Source: Oscheius tipulae (lineage: Eukaryota > Nematoda > Chromadorea > Rhabditida > Rhabditidae). Taken from it: a DNA stretch of 64,000 bases. A program made the position numbers and the translations under genes. Under the pieces are notes generated by a model. The model did no database searches. It worked only from the letters and a program-made list of their open reading frames with translations, and was not told the DNA's origin. The stretch's first letter is position 1; each line of letters opens with the position of its first letter. The stretch lies in assembly GCA_037178975.1 (NCBI GenBank), contig JASJZH010000003.1, positions 7,440,001 through 7,504,000 of the forward strand, in the 5' to 3' direction. Positions 10,422 to 22,706 of the stretch are shown here, piece after piece.

Positions 10422-13400
10422 TTACAGTAGTCGCCCACTGCACAACTTCGTGCCACAGTAACAGTTGATTTGAAGGTGGGCGGGTCTCGTCTCATCGATC
10501 CGATAATTATAGTTCCAGCAAAGTTCCTAATCAGTTGTTAGTTGACTTGCTCTGTCACTCTACCTGTCCAGCCTTGATGTCCTTGCAGGCGAAGAAGGAA
10601 GACCATGGTAGTCGCAGATCGTGAGTGTCGACCAGGACATGTTGTACATGAACATTTGGATCACAAGAATGGTTCAGGAATCTTCCGATGTTGCCCTTGT
10701 ACTTAGCATCGAGAACATAGAGTTGATCATTCTCGCCGAAGTAGTCCGACCATTTGAACAATGCTGTCTCTGCTTGGGCTTCGTCAACTGAAAAGGGATT
10801 ATATGAGAGAGACAGTTACTCACGTCTTTTCATCCTGTTAGGGTTTTTCTTTCTCCTGCTGTCTCTCTTGTCCCGCTTCGGTTTCTTCCGGGCTGGTTCA
10901 AACCCATCGTCGAATTGTTCTTCCTGTCCCGGCACACAACTGTCATCCTCCTCGTCCTCTGAACTCTCTAGGTCTAAATGACCGTATCGGTTGCTGGACT
11001 GCTGTTTCTCTCCCTCGACGCAATCGTTCAGATCCAGGTCGGCAAAGTACTGATCGTCGTTGTGACCCTTGCTCTCGGCTACCTCGTCAGTCATGAGGGC
11101 TCCAACGTAGTTGGCGATGAAGGTACCTAGGAATGAGTAGAAATCTCTCTCTTACCGTAACCCACCTTTCGGAATGTCACAGACAGCCCTTACTCCCCAT
11201 CCGCATCCAGCAGTCTTGAACAGCTGCATCGGATACTTAATCTCATTCTGTACCACCCGATTGAAGCACTTGTTCGTGTTGCACTTGCAATTCTCGTTGC
11301 ATTCAAAGATCCCTGACAGGGTCTTTGCCTTCAGCACTCTCTGTTCGTATCCGTACTCTTCTGGTCTGAAACTCTTCGCCAATCTGTTGACAGCATCTTT
11401 TGTCAGCTTCTGGCATTCACACGTGTCTGGATCCGAACAGTCGTCTTCACAACTGCATCCAGAACAGAAGTTCTTAGAGATGGTCGCGGTGTTGACTCTC
11501 TCATCGAATGGATACTTTCGGGCACAGTATACAGTTTTCGGTGGCTTCTCATCATCGAGGGTGTTGACAGCCGGGATGGGGAAGAGTTCCTGTCTCTGAG
11601 AGTAGTCCTCCTCGACAATAGCCGATTTCTCGACCTCGATGGCTCGAAGAGGGTCGATGGCAGGACTCATGGTGAATAGATCGATAGTCAGTTGACTGTC
11701 AGTGACCTGAAAATTGAGAAATAAAACTTGTCGAAGCGCTTTGAGACTGTAACGTTACATAAACTACATTTTAGTCTGCGAAACCATGCGCGCCCTAGCT
11801 AGCGCTTCAGGCGCCACGCCGCTGCCTGTGAGATTTGTTTTAGCGTCCTTGCCAGATTGAGAGCTACAATATGATACCCAACATGTCAGGTAAGAGTCAG
11901 CCTAACACAATTTTGTACCTCGCTCACTCGAAGCACCGAGCCGCAACATACCTTCAAGTATGCTCCAACATCCTTCATCGACCTGAGAGTTCTTCCACAT
12001 GGCGTCACGTACGTTATTGTCGTCTTGCTCTTACTTCTGCCTCTGAAGTTCAATGTGTATGCATTCCTCATCCAGCCGCAGAGAAGAGGGATAGCCAGAG
12101 GAGACTGTCCCTTGAAGCACATGTCGTAGGGAGACTTGTCCAATAGGCCCAGGCATATCTTTGTGCAGGTACTATGGAATTTATAAGCGAGTTTCTTGGT
12201 AGTAGACTTGAGGGTGATGTATTTGAACTGAAAAATGGGTGTGAGACAGAGAGACACCTACTTTGTTCGCCTTAACTTTCTGTCTCTCAATCTCGGCCCT
12301 GGTGACCGACTCATTGAGTGAATGCTGTTCAATCAAGTGACCGGAGTGGATATTGGACTTTCTGGCAGTAGGCAGTTTGGTCTCTTTGGTGTAGAAAGCC
12401 TGGGTCTTGTTCTTCTGTCTGGTAGACAGATTCGTGTTGTTGATACTGTCCATGTTCTGGAAATGAGGATTGTATTAGTCACTGTCTCTCATACTCACCA
12501 CGGTACTAAACCTCGTGGATCCCCTATAGAGCCACTCATCCTGGTGACAATGCTCTTCAATGAAACAGGGGTAGTCGAAACAATCATCTCCAAGGTACCC
12601 ACTCCGGGGAAACCTCAATAGACACATAGTTCTGTCGACATCCACCACAAATGCTGTCCTCTTGTCCGCCATCTGAACTGAAGAGTCTAAGAAAAAAAGA
12701 AAGTCGGAACTGACCACGACTCTTTGAGGGATCGAATTGTTTTGAGGCTTTCTCATTCTGACGAGAGGCCAATCCGGGAATTTTTCGAAGTATCTATGAA
12801 GGAATGTTTGGATCTCGCAATTGTCCGTGACCAGGCGGTAGACAGCCGTCCGACTGATCTCGGTGCCGTCATGAGTGTAGGCTTGCTCGCAGAGAGGGAA
12901 CATTTTCATCGGTTCACATCTGCTCTTGACCCAAGAGCTCAATTCGAGAGTAGTTACTGGACGTGTAGCTTCGGCCTGGAAAGGGAGAGAGTTACCAGAG
13001 AAACAGAGACAGAGAGATGGAGACACAGAGAGACAGCTAATAGATTTGCGTGAGAGCTTTATGACAGTAGAACACTAATTAATCCTTTTCAAAAAGTCCT
13101 TTTGCAAAGTTCGTATTTAGCTGGTGGCAAGTCAGCTTGAACCATGTGTCCTAGAACTCAGATTCACGACTTCTACTGATCCCAGCACAGAGACAATACT
13201 TACCGCCAAGAACATTCTTGCCTCAATCTTCTCGGCCTGATGGATCGGATTCACATAGCGGTCTTGGAATGACCGATGGTCAAAGAAGACCAGGAAACTG
13301 TCTCCGTGAGACCCGAAAGCAGCTCCGACTGTTCCTGCTATCCAGTGGCTTCCCCTGTGTGGTGTGTCAACCAGAGCGACGACTCTCATCCCAATGAATC

Positions 13401-15454
13401 GGTTGAATCCAGTACTGAGAGATCTGTCAAAGAGAGGGACTTCGGCGTTAGCGATGTCATTCTTCTCCAGACTGGCAGAGCAGCGACTGTCCAGAAATTG
13501 GACAGTGTAGGTGGTACCGATTTGCTGAAATTGCGGAGTTCTGTCAAGAGTTTTTGATCCTACCTTGTTGATAATCCTGGCTGGCACAAAATAGTCCGAG
13601 TTTTGTTTTCTAGCCAGGACAGTCTGTCCATTTTTCAGCTCCATTCTGTCCTTGAAAGTCTGCTGTCCCTCTGGGAGCTGGGAAGACAGTCGTCGAAGGA
13701 TAGCAGTCTCTTCTCGGCAGTTTTCTTGCTGCTGTCTCATCTGAAAGAGTTGTTGGAATGGAAATGACAATGGCAGTGACAGTGGACTTACAGCTGTCAT
13801 ATCCTCGTCCGAATAGACACGATGTTTTTGAATCCGTTCCGGAATGTGGTTCCGAACGATTTCACGACGTTTCTCCATTACACCGACGTGCTCTTCTATC
13901 TGGAGAAAGATATGGAAATGTACAGAGAGGTCTCACCATTTCGACGAGATTGAACTCGCTCAGCTTCTTTAGATCATTCATCGATTCGGCCGTCTTTGCC
14001 TGAACATCTCGAAGAGCTTCCGAGAGGGTCTTGACAATTTCGTGTTTTTCTCTGAAAGTGAATCGGGTTAGAAAAGGATACGACTAAAAATACAATAACA
14101 TACAACTTCACACATACAATAACTCTAAGCCTAATCAGGATTGTGCAAAAGGGCCTGTCAGATCCCGTTTTCAAGAGTCACTTGTCTCTCCCGTACCCCC
14201 TCGGAATTTCTCCCCAGTTTGAGAGCCTTACTCAGCAGTGTTCAATGGCTCCATCTCCAGAACTTTTTCCGCCGTTTTCGAAAGATTCTCCTCAAATGTC
14301 TTCACGTCTTCTACTGTCAGAGTCGTTTGCTGGTATTGGACGGTCTTCCAGTCCATCGTGAATGGCCATTTGGCAGCCTCAGCCTGTGCCATGGTCAAGA
14401 GAACGAAGAGGTCTGTTCTGGAACACATGGCGTCTTCAAGACGCTTCCTGACCTCCTCATTGTCCTTCGTCTTGGCACAGACTGCCCTCTTGACCATGTT
14501 GTAGGTGGCCTCGTCAAGTCGGAGTACGTTGCAGATTGGGGAAAAGTCGAGGTTTTCTTCGTTTTTAGCTGGAATCAAGTCACTGTCACTCTCTCTTGCT
14601 TACTGTCCCAGACGTGAACCATGAGGCATCCGAGAATTTCATTCTCTTCCAGAGCAAATTCCGATCCAAAATTCACATCTCCCTTCTCCACATACCGCTC
14701 GTACACGTAGGGAGCCTCGGAGAAGACGTGGAAACGTTCAAGTGTCTTGTTTCCCTGAAACCCGATCGTTTTCACTGTTTTTCTTTATATTTAAGACTTA
14801 TTTTAGGTTCGAAAACAATTTTCGATGCCACAATGGTATAAAAAACTGTAGGGTGAGTAAGTTGTAGAGAGTTTTACAACTTTGCAGAACATCGCGAAGC
14901 TCAAAAATTATTCTTTGAGGTCGAAAAAGGCGTAAGAACAGCTTAAGGTCAAAATTATATGGTAAAGAGAATCCAAAAAGTACGCAATTGCGTACATATT
15001 TTGCGTGCCCGTTCAAAGCCGCCCTTTTTGCAATTTTTCTCACCTATCTTCTATCTCTTATTCTTGTTTTCTTGCAGTGAACGCTTGTATTTTATGTAAA
15101 AAAAAAAACGAATACAAATCCAAAATCAAGTAGTATGCCGCTTTTTACATATCATGAACCCCTATTATTGACTCACCAGACTGTCCAAGTCCATTTGATC
15201 GCTGAAGACCCATTCTCCTGCCGTTTTTGTGTTCAAGGAGGTGAAATATTTAAAGAAAAGTTGCGTTCTGGCCATCACAATCTTGCTATCAGCCTCACTG
15301 AGGTCCTGGAACATAGCTCTTTTGTCAATCAAAGCCGCCTTCAAGCGGACAAGTGTAGTCTGTTTCAATTCTTCCTAAATTACCCATTTTTTTGTATGAA
15401 AATGTCACTTACCAAGATTTGCTGATAGTATATGTCTTCGGCGCTGTTCAACAT
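10422..15454 (-). CDS. SETDB1: SETDB1/eggless-type histone H3K9 methyltransferase
   Basis: This family trimethylates histone H3 lysine 9 for heterochromatin silencing. Sixteen exons read as 15454-15413, 15374-15177, 14754-14604, 14568-14232, 14051-13937, 13899-13792, 13740-13564, 13524-13204, 12975-12715, 12672-12499, 12456-12262, 12227-11952, 11706-11166, 11126-10824, 10787-10564 and 10526-10422. All phases agree, giving about 1175 residues. Visible parts: helical N-terminus; tudor-like segments (13740-12499); methyl-CpG-binding-like [19 protein letters not shown] (near 11970); pre-SET cysteines ([20 protein letters not shown]); and a SET domain bifurcated by an acidic/basic insert (10824-11060). 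The core motif FLNHSCDPN is present, and post-SET CYCG...CSGRLL ends at the stop. Because the SET core and zinc cysteines are intact, it is probably active. The first two exons are less certain. Downstream AATAAA on this strand lies at 10338-10343. Confidence 0.93.
14980..14995. promoter_or_regulatory. Perfect 16-bp palindrome GTACGCAATTGCGTAC
   Basis: A perfect palindrome in a SETDB1 intron. The core TACGCAA-nTTGCG recurs at 15595-15607 (upstream of the first SETDB1 exon), 34346-34360 and 58543-58576 (both in divergent promoter regions). Function is unknown. Confidence 0.4.
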
Positions 15455-15464
15455 GGCATCCGGC

Positions 15465-16022
15465 TGAAAATTTGTGACTTTTTTTTTCTAAGAAATAAGT
15501 TGTTTTCGCTGTTTAGACACGGTAGAAAGCAGGGAAATGGAAAGGAAACCAATTCGGAAGCCGCTTTTGAAGAGAAAAAGTCAATTTGAAGCGAGTACGC
15601 AATTGCGGTCCATTTTTGAGGGAGGAAGTCGGCGGAAAAGAGAAAGGGAGTGGACGCGAATCTTGGAAAGTTGAGAGAACTACTGAAAATGGCCACTTTC
15701 TACCCTTGTCAACCAACTTCTATTCTCAACTTCCCCTTTTCAAACCGTGTAAATAGGAAGCGTACCTCTTCTGGACTAGTCCTGTTAAAACTCTTGCACA
15801 CTTGTCAACAAACTTCTAAACAATCTCCATAACGATAGAACTTTATTAACGACTTTATATTGCATAAACCCAAAATCCACGTGTACTGGACAAAAAAAAC
15901 GGTATCCAAACCACCAGACAGAAAAACATAATTTAGGCAAGGGGAGAGAGTTAGAAGAGCATGCCACCTCTCAATCTATACATGGCTTTTATCGCAGAAA
16001 AAAAAAGAGGAAAAGGACCCGT
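15465..16022. other. Spacer between Derlin and SETDB1
   Basis: About 560 nt between the Derlin stop and the first recognised SETDB1 exon. It contains a TACGCAATTGCG-type motif at 15595-15607 and a CAG acceptor just before the SETDB1 exon. No further exon is evident. The spacer is several times longer than the other same-strand spacers, so SETDB1 may have its own promoter. Confidence 0.4.
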
Positions 16023-19000
16023 CTATTCTTGATGAGGATGAGCATTGTCATCCCCATCGACACCCCATCCAAAGCCTCCGGGTCGCTCGTCTTCCGGGAG
16101 GGGCTCGGGCTGACGATCGTCGAAGAGCCAGTGCAAAAAGGCCGGGGTTTTGAGGAAGTGGCGTCCGTGCTGCTGATTCGGGAAGATGTCCTCAAGGAAG
16201 AAGTAGATGTGACCGCAGGTGATGCCTGAAATTTGGGTTTTTGAAAAAAGGGGAAGTGGCGGGAAACTCACCCAAAAAGTCGACAAGAGCATTGTTTCCG
16301 AGAAGAAGGGAGAAGAGCAGCAGGACCCAGGGAAGGTAGGGAGCCGTGAAGGAGAGAAAGCCGAAGAAGTTCATCTGAAAAAGTTAAAATATGATGCAGT
16401 CCTGATTCTTGGTAAGAATCTAGTCGACTAATCCCTGTACTCTTCCTAATGGAGCTGTAAGTTCAGTAACTTTCTTTGACTAGACTCATTGTCAGTCTAC
16501 CTCAGCACCTCAATTCTGGACACTTACTAAACTGGTACATAAGTGAATATGGTACAAAAAAGTAGGAATACGGTGCGGTACTTATCAAAATCTTTTGTGA
16601 GAATTCCATTGACTCATCCCTATTTACTCTTCTTAGAGGTACAGTAAGGTTAGTGTGTGACTCTGACGAGACAGTCACTTTCTCATTACAATTCGTGACA
16701 CTTACTAAAAAAGCTCTTTCACGAACTACCAAGAGTCCATGGTTCTTGTCTACCTTTCTTCGTTAGTTTTGCTATGTTTACAAAGTTTACCATCTGTTCA
16801 AGCATGTATCTTTTTGACATTAAAAGAACTGCAGTCTTTATGGATAAATAAGATTACTCGTAGTTATATGGTTACACCCGATCTGGGCTCAAGAGAAGAG
16901 CAAGAGAGCTGGGTATAATGCTGGCAGCAGAGAAAGGAGTAAAAGAACAAGGAAGGAGGCTGGAAACAGTAATACCGCAAGATCTCCTCTTTCTCTAGGG
17001 CGCCGAGAGTTATTGAGAGATTTTAGACTGAGTTGAGCTACCGCAGCCAGGAGCAGGGTAGACTCTAGTCACAACTAAAACTTATCACCTCTAATCTCTT
17101 GACAGGACTTGGCATGTTAGCCCTGAACCCGTGTTATTTCTCAACTTGCCATCTCTAATCTCCCCAACGGGACCAAAGGATGCAAAATCAGTTGGCGAAC
17201 GAGCTGCAGCCATGGCGGGCACCTACGAGGATTTTCCGATGGTCCAGGATACTCCTGCTGTGCCGGAGACAAAGGACGACAAGGAGGAGGAGCACAACGT
17301 CTCGTTCACGGATGCGGAGACGGCCAAGACGGTGAACAAGACCAAGGGCAACAAGAAGGGAGGAGGCGACGAGGAGAGCAAGATGGAAAGGAAGAAAAAG
17401 AAAAAGAAGAAGGAAAAAAGGAAGAAGGAGAAGAAGCCAGTCCACTTCAAAAAGAGAGGCAAACCCATTTTCAAGATCCTCTCCATTGTCTTTTTCGCTC
17501 TCGCTGGACTCAGCCTCAGTGGATCCCTCTTCTGCGGCCTCATTCTGGCCTACCAAGTAGCCAAGAAAGACGAGCAGTAGATTCTACGAGAACGGAATAA
17601 ACATATTTCGCGTCTGTCCTTTTATTCTTTTAGATGTTCCTTACCCATGCCGAAATGTTCGCGTCGGCCAGGTTAGGCCAGACCAGGCTTGTAAACAGCG
17701 CGCGCCTTTGGTCAGTAACCAGGCCAGGGCGGTCGCTGCGAGAGAACCTTGCTTGGCCCGACTGACCAGGTTTGCGATTCCTGCCAACAGTCTATGCCAA
17801 AGATTACAGACTGTCTACCTGCCGTTTCTACGTATCCTCTGAGTTTCCTCTGACAAAAGTCGCGCATCCCCTTTCAACCAGCAGTCTCTTACCAGTTTGC
17901 CACAGATACCAGAGCAACTTAGTCTTGTTACCCTGATCCTTTCGTTCCTATCACTTCTAAGCTTCAGGAGCGAGTCCCCGTTTGTTCTAAATTGAAATTC
18001 GAAAGTTTCATATTCGATAATAACTTTCTAGCAATTGGCTTTCTGCTTTCACTCTTTGATCTCGGACAAATAGACGAAACCATAGATGCCATGGAATAAG
18101 TTTAGAGGATAGAAAATATAAAGTTATATTCTCCCTCCTCCCCCTTCCACTCTCAAAGGATGTCCCTTGCTTTAAGAGGCCGCCATCCACAAGTTTGTCT
18201 CACTCTATATTTTCTGGAAAAATAACCTAAAAGATTGTTGGCATCGCCCCAATTCGTCGACAGAATATCAATAAAGACATAGTAAATAGAAACCTACATG
18301 GATATGCGGATTGCGACGAGCCCAGACGTAGACGAGCATGATGGTGAAGGCCTGTCCGAGGAAGATCATCTGCACGAAGTAGCCCGCGATGATCTAGAAT
18401 CTCTTATTAGGTAGTGGCATCTTCTCAAACTACCATGAAGGCCCATCCAAGGATGAAAAAAAAGACAAAGTCGGCTCGTCGGCCCCGGAAGGAGCCCTCC
18501 TCCAGCATTAGGCAATAGCGATAGGTGAAGATCATGTTGAAGACGAAAGGAAAGCCGAGACTGCCGAAGTAGCAGAAGGAGGTTATCAATCGCCATAGCT
18601 GGAGTGGTCTGTGTATATTAAAGGACAGAAAAATAGGCACCTGGTACTTATTGACAATGAGATCCCAGTTGAAGTAGAGGTGGAAGGGCGTCACGTAGTC
18701 CAGTTGCTGGAAAAAGGGAATAGTTTAGATTGGTAAGCCGAAGTTTTGCCTCAAAGGATTAAGTGTCTCTAGAAAGTGTAATTTACTGTCATTGTCAAAA
18801 TTTCTCATGTTGACCGTCTCCTATCAGTTAGTTTCTGCTACCTTTCCCTCCCAAAGCGGACTTTGTCATATGCCGTCCTTTCAGTCTGCCCCTCCGTTCT
18901 AGCATTCAAACCAGATAATGAAAACGGCGATTACTCCGTCATTATCCGCTCAAAAAATGAGGTCGCTGGAGACGTTGCAAACTACCACATTCCATATGGT

Positions 19001-19175
19001 CCAGCGCATACCTGCTCCAGCCTCTAATTTTAACCAATGAATCTCCAATCTCCAATTCCAGCAAACACAGAAAGAAAAAACTAACCACTGCCAGAGTCGT
19101 GAGTACACACGCCGTTGTGTAGGCCCTCGTCACGGGAGGAATGTCCAGATATGCCTCGACGATCTGGTTCGCCAT
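16023..19175 (-). CDS. DERL2: Derlin (ER-associated degradation rhomboid pseudoprotease)
   Basis: Derlins are ER membrane proteins of the retrotranslocation (ERAD) machinery. Exons 19175-19086, 18706-18641, 18598-18434, 18393-18298, 16374-16272 and 16225-16023 give about 240 residues, the normal family length. Conserved text includes [87 protein letters not shown] and a C-terminal ERPGGFGWG (SHP-box-like, p97 binding). The closest family members are Derlin-2/3. The intron 18297-16375 is 1.9 kb, far larger than its neighbours, and contains a gene on the other strand. The start is 1 nt after a TTTTAAG acceptor, and the gene lies 191 nt after the TRAP1 stop, consistent with an internal operon position. 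Confidence 0.95.
17212..17580 (+). CDS. Small lysine-rich single-pass membrane protein nested in Derlin intron
   Basis: A single-exon frame of 122 residues on the strand opposite Derlin, wholly inside its largest intron. The N-terminal half is acidic and Thr/Val rich. Residues about 60-90 are extremely lysine rich (a [15 protein letters not shown] run). Then comes one hydrophobic segment (about 95-117, [21 protein letters not shown]) and a short charged tail. This suits a tail-anchored protein with a basic membrane-proximal region. An AATAAA follows 16 nt after the stop. The frame is open upstream to 17131, but that codon is GTG; the ATG at 17212 is preferred. I do not recognise a family. Confidence 0.7.
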   Translation: MAGTYEDFPMVQDTPAVPETKDDKEEEHNVSFTDAETAKTVNKTKGNKKGGGDEESKMERKKKKKKKEKRKKEKKPVHFKKRGKPIFKILSIVFFALAGLSLSGSLFCGLILAYQVAKKDEQ

Positions 19176-19358
19176 TCTTAAAACACAAAAATTACTTTAA
19201 GAACCAGCAAAAATCTTTGAAAGACAGCAATTGGTTATAACCAACATCAAAATAATAAAAATGCAAAAAATACACATGTTTATGACCGGTTTCAATGGAG
19301 AACAAGGGAAAGTTTCAAATCAACAATACTAATTAATAACTAAATTTCTAAAGAAAAT

Positions 19359-19364
19359 GAGGTA
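19359..19364 (-). promoter_or_regulatory. UACCUC motif after TRAP1 stop
   Basis: The hexamer lies 2 nt after the TRAP1 stop and 188 nt upstream of the Derlin acceptor, much farther than at other genes. It is recorded for completeness and may be chance. Confidence 0.2.
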
Positions 19365-19366
19365 GA

Positions 19367-22300
19367 CTATGGAGTGAGGATGGTAGACCTGTGTTGATCG
19401 GCAGCCAGCTCGGTGAGGAGCTTGTTCAGACGACCGACCATTCGACTCGTATCCTTAATCAGACCGGCAGTAATGAGAGCGTTGTCGTACACCTGGAAAT
19501 GGAGGACTTGAAGGGGAAACCAATGACTAAAACTCATTTATTTTCGAAAAGGTAAAGTTAACGGCAAAGTTTCTATCCGAATCAACGGCAGAGATCCTTG
19601 GAGGCCTCTCTAACTGGGGACCCTTTCTATGGCGCTCATTCATTGGACTGTATAAGGGGTGATGTTCTCAGTTGTAGAGCAGATCAAGAGCTATGACTTC
19701 GCTATGAACATTAAAGAAACTAAAAAATGTCGTCTTCACCCCGAAAACTACAATTTTAAATGCGATGAATTCAGACAGGACCGGTCAGCTAGTTTCTCGC
19801 CCTTTTCAGCATACTCCCTCTTTCCTACAAAAAAATTGTCTACAAACCTGTTCAACCAGCAGCTTGGCCGTCTCTGGGTTGCTCTTTTTCATCTTGTAGA
19901 GGCTCTTCACGAGCGGATGGGTCAAATTGACATGAAGTGTGGGCTGGAAGAAGACCAAATGCTCCATGTCCTTGATTTCTCCAGTCCGCAGAAAGTGTCT
20001 CGCGGCTCCCATCTCGTGCTTCACCGTTATCATTACCTGTTTTTGTCAGATTTTTAAAGAACATTAGACTAAAAGTACCGGATGCTCACTTGGACGATGA
20101 TTTCCGGTGATTTCGTTGACTTTCACGGATCCAAGACTGGTCTTCATCCAGTCCAGCAGGTCCTTCTTGTCTACGTCACGGAATTCCTTCTGATCCTTGT
20201 CCTCGGTCGTTTTCACGGCTTCTTGACTGGCCCATCGCTCCACGGGAACGAGCTGTTTACCGGCAAACTGGGCAAGGGCCAGAAAGACAACCTGGACATT
20301 GGTTTGTGGAAAAGTGGGGAAAAATTAGCTAACCTCATCGGCAGGGTCGTAAAGGAAGAGAACCTCCTTGTTCTGAGACTTGACGACCTCGAAATAGGGG
20401 GAGGATTCAGCCAATTGGCGGCTGAAATAGGGAAAGTTGAAGGGTCCTGCGTTGTGTTAATTTTGTCAGGAAAACGGGCCTAATTTCATTCCTCTAAGAC
20501 TCCCATGGTCGGCTTTATAGATTTCAACTTTTAGCAACGTTGGGAACACTTAAATGGCAAACTTTGGGTAGCTGTATTAGCAGTTCCGACCCTGTTCGAA
20601 TACTCCAAAAATGCGCTAGGAAAAATGTATAAGTTCTCAACTTTGGAATGTCTCACTCGTGCTAACTGCAAAAGGGACTTGCACTTTTTTTTAGGCATCA
20701 GCGCTGCCAAAGCGATTGAAACACGACTGTATGGTTTTTGTTCCAGCATAAGTTTCAAATAACTGAAAACTTACGGTAAGCTAGCATTTTTATGGTCGTT
20801 CACGGTCTGAATGTGTGGATTAAAATGCCAAAGAGCTAGCAAACTTTGGAATAGTTATGGGTAGAGTCTAGCTAATGATAATCGTATAAACTGAAGGCTG
20901 CAATTGCTAATCAAAAACAAGCTCGTGTAAACAATCATATTACTCTATGCAACTTTCAGGAAGCTTCTACTTTTTATTAGCCATTACAGATACTAGAAAT
21001 TTAGGTGTGATGTTTCTCCAACCGCTTTCTTGTATACCGCTCTGTCTTCTTCTATTAATTTCCTGCTCAGAATAGGATATTTTCTAACCGAGTAGAGCCG
21101 ACTAACAAACAATTTCTCTTGATACTCTATTTCCTAGCATTCCCAACAGTAGTAGATATCTTATCTCCAGTACTATCCTTTTAATAAGTCAAAGTCCCGA
21201 CTTACTTGTGAGCAAACATGTAGTAGATCTCATTCTGTCCCTCTTGGATTTTCTTCACGTAGTCACCAAGACTGGTAAGCTCTCCCTGCTTTAGGTTTGA
21301 GCTCTCGAACAGCAGCAACTTGGCCACTTCTTCCTGCAATCTCTTTTTATGCTAAAAACACAAAAATGCATACCTTAACGCTTTGCTCGGTCTCCGTTAT
21401 GACTCCCTCCTTGAAGAAGAGATTGTACTGCTTGTAGAACTCGGAATAACGAACGGGATCCTTCCTCATTTCCGTCGTCAAAAATCCTAGGATTTTGTCC
21501 GTCAAAATCTTCTTAAGCTTGCGAAGGAGCGGATTATTTTGGAGCATTTCACGACTGAGATTTAGGGGAATGTCCTCGCTGTCCACGACGCCCATGACGA
21601 AGCGCAGGTAGTTCGGAATGAGTTCCTGGGCATTGGGCTTGATAAGGACGCGGCGAGCGTAGAGACTCAGTCCGGATTCCTTGTTGACCTGACTCGCAAA
21701 TTCGAGCTGACTATAGTTGTGATGGGGGATGAACATGACGGTACGGACGGAGATTGGGGTGTCGATCTGCAAAACAATTATTCAAAAACCCAAAGCTTCT
21801 CTTAGGTTGTGGTCAAATACTCCTTGCCATGCTACCAATTTCACTCTATCCCTGTCCTTGAATGCAAAGCTAGATCGGTGCAGAACAGAGCCAATGGGAA
21901 TTTTCCAAAGCGTCCGGACAATCGGAGAAAGACGCCAAACGCCCAGAAACAGGGGGAGGGGGATGTCAGGAAAAAATAATGTTCAGAAATAGTGTCATAG
22001 CCTGATAGCAAAACAACAAGTGTAAACGAGAAGTCGTCCAAAATCCCAAATCCAAAAAGCAGTCACTTACACGGAAATGAATGGTGTAGGAAGGCCTCTG
22101 GAGCTGACCTCCCTGACTGTGTCCCTTAGCCAGCTGGTTGAAGAAGGTCTCATACATTTCCTTGCTCACTTCCTTCGGATTCATTGTCCAAATGGCATTG
22201 AGACTATTCACCCGGTCTCCATTCAATAGAATCGGGGCCGAGACAAAGTACGAGTACTTGTTGATCACCTAAATTTCGATTTAGTGACCAAATTATTAAA

Positions 22301-22671
22301 AAAAACGTACATCTCGGATCCTGTCAACTTGGGCATAGTCACTGCTCTCTCCCTCCTTCAGCTGAATCTCGATTCTCGTTCCAGTCGGCAGATCTTCGGC
22401 CGTCTCGATTGAGTAAGAGTTCTCGCCATTCCATGTCCATTTTAGGCCTTCGGTGGAGCCGACCTTTCGGGTGGTCAGAGTGACAGAGTTGGCGACCATG
22501 AAGGCCGAATAGAAGCCGACTCCGAACTTTCCGATGACAGATTCGGCGTTCTCCTTGTTCTGAAAAAAGAGCATAACTTATTATATTTGTTATATTTTTT
22601 TCCATATGCATTGGTTCGTGCATCTGGGAAAAACAGTCCAATCACTATCTTTGCGCATGTGCAAATAGCAC

Positions 22672-22706
<35 letters not shown>

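Noticed and set aside
17131-17211. Upstream extension of the lysine-rich protein
   Set aside because: The frame begins with GTG, not ATG, and the added residues look like untranslated sequence.
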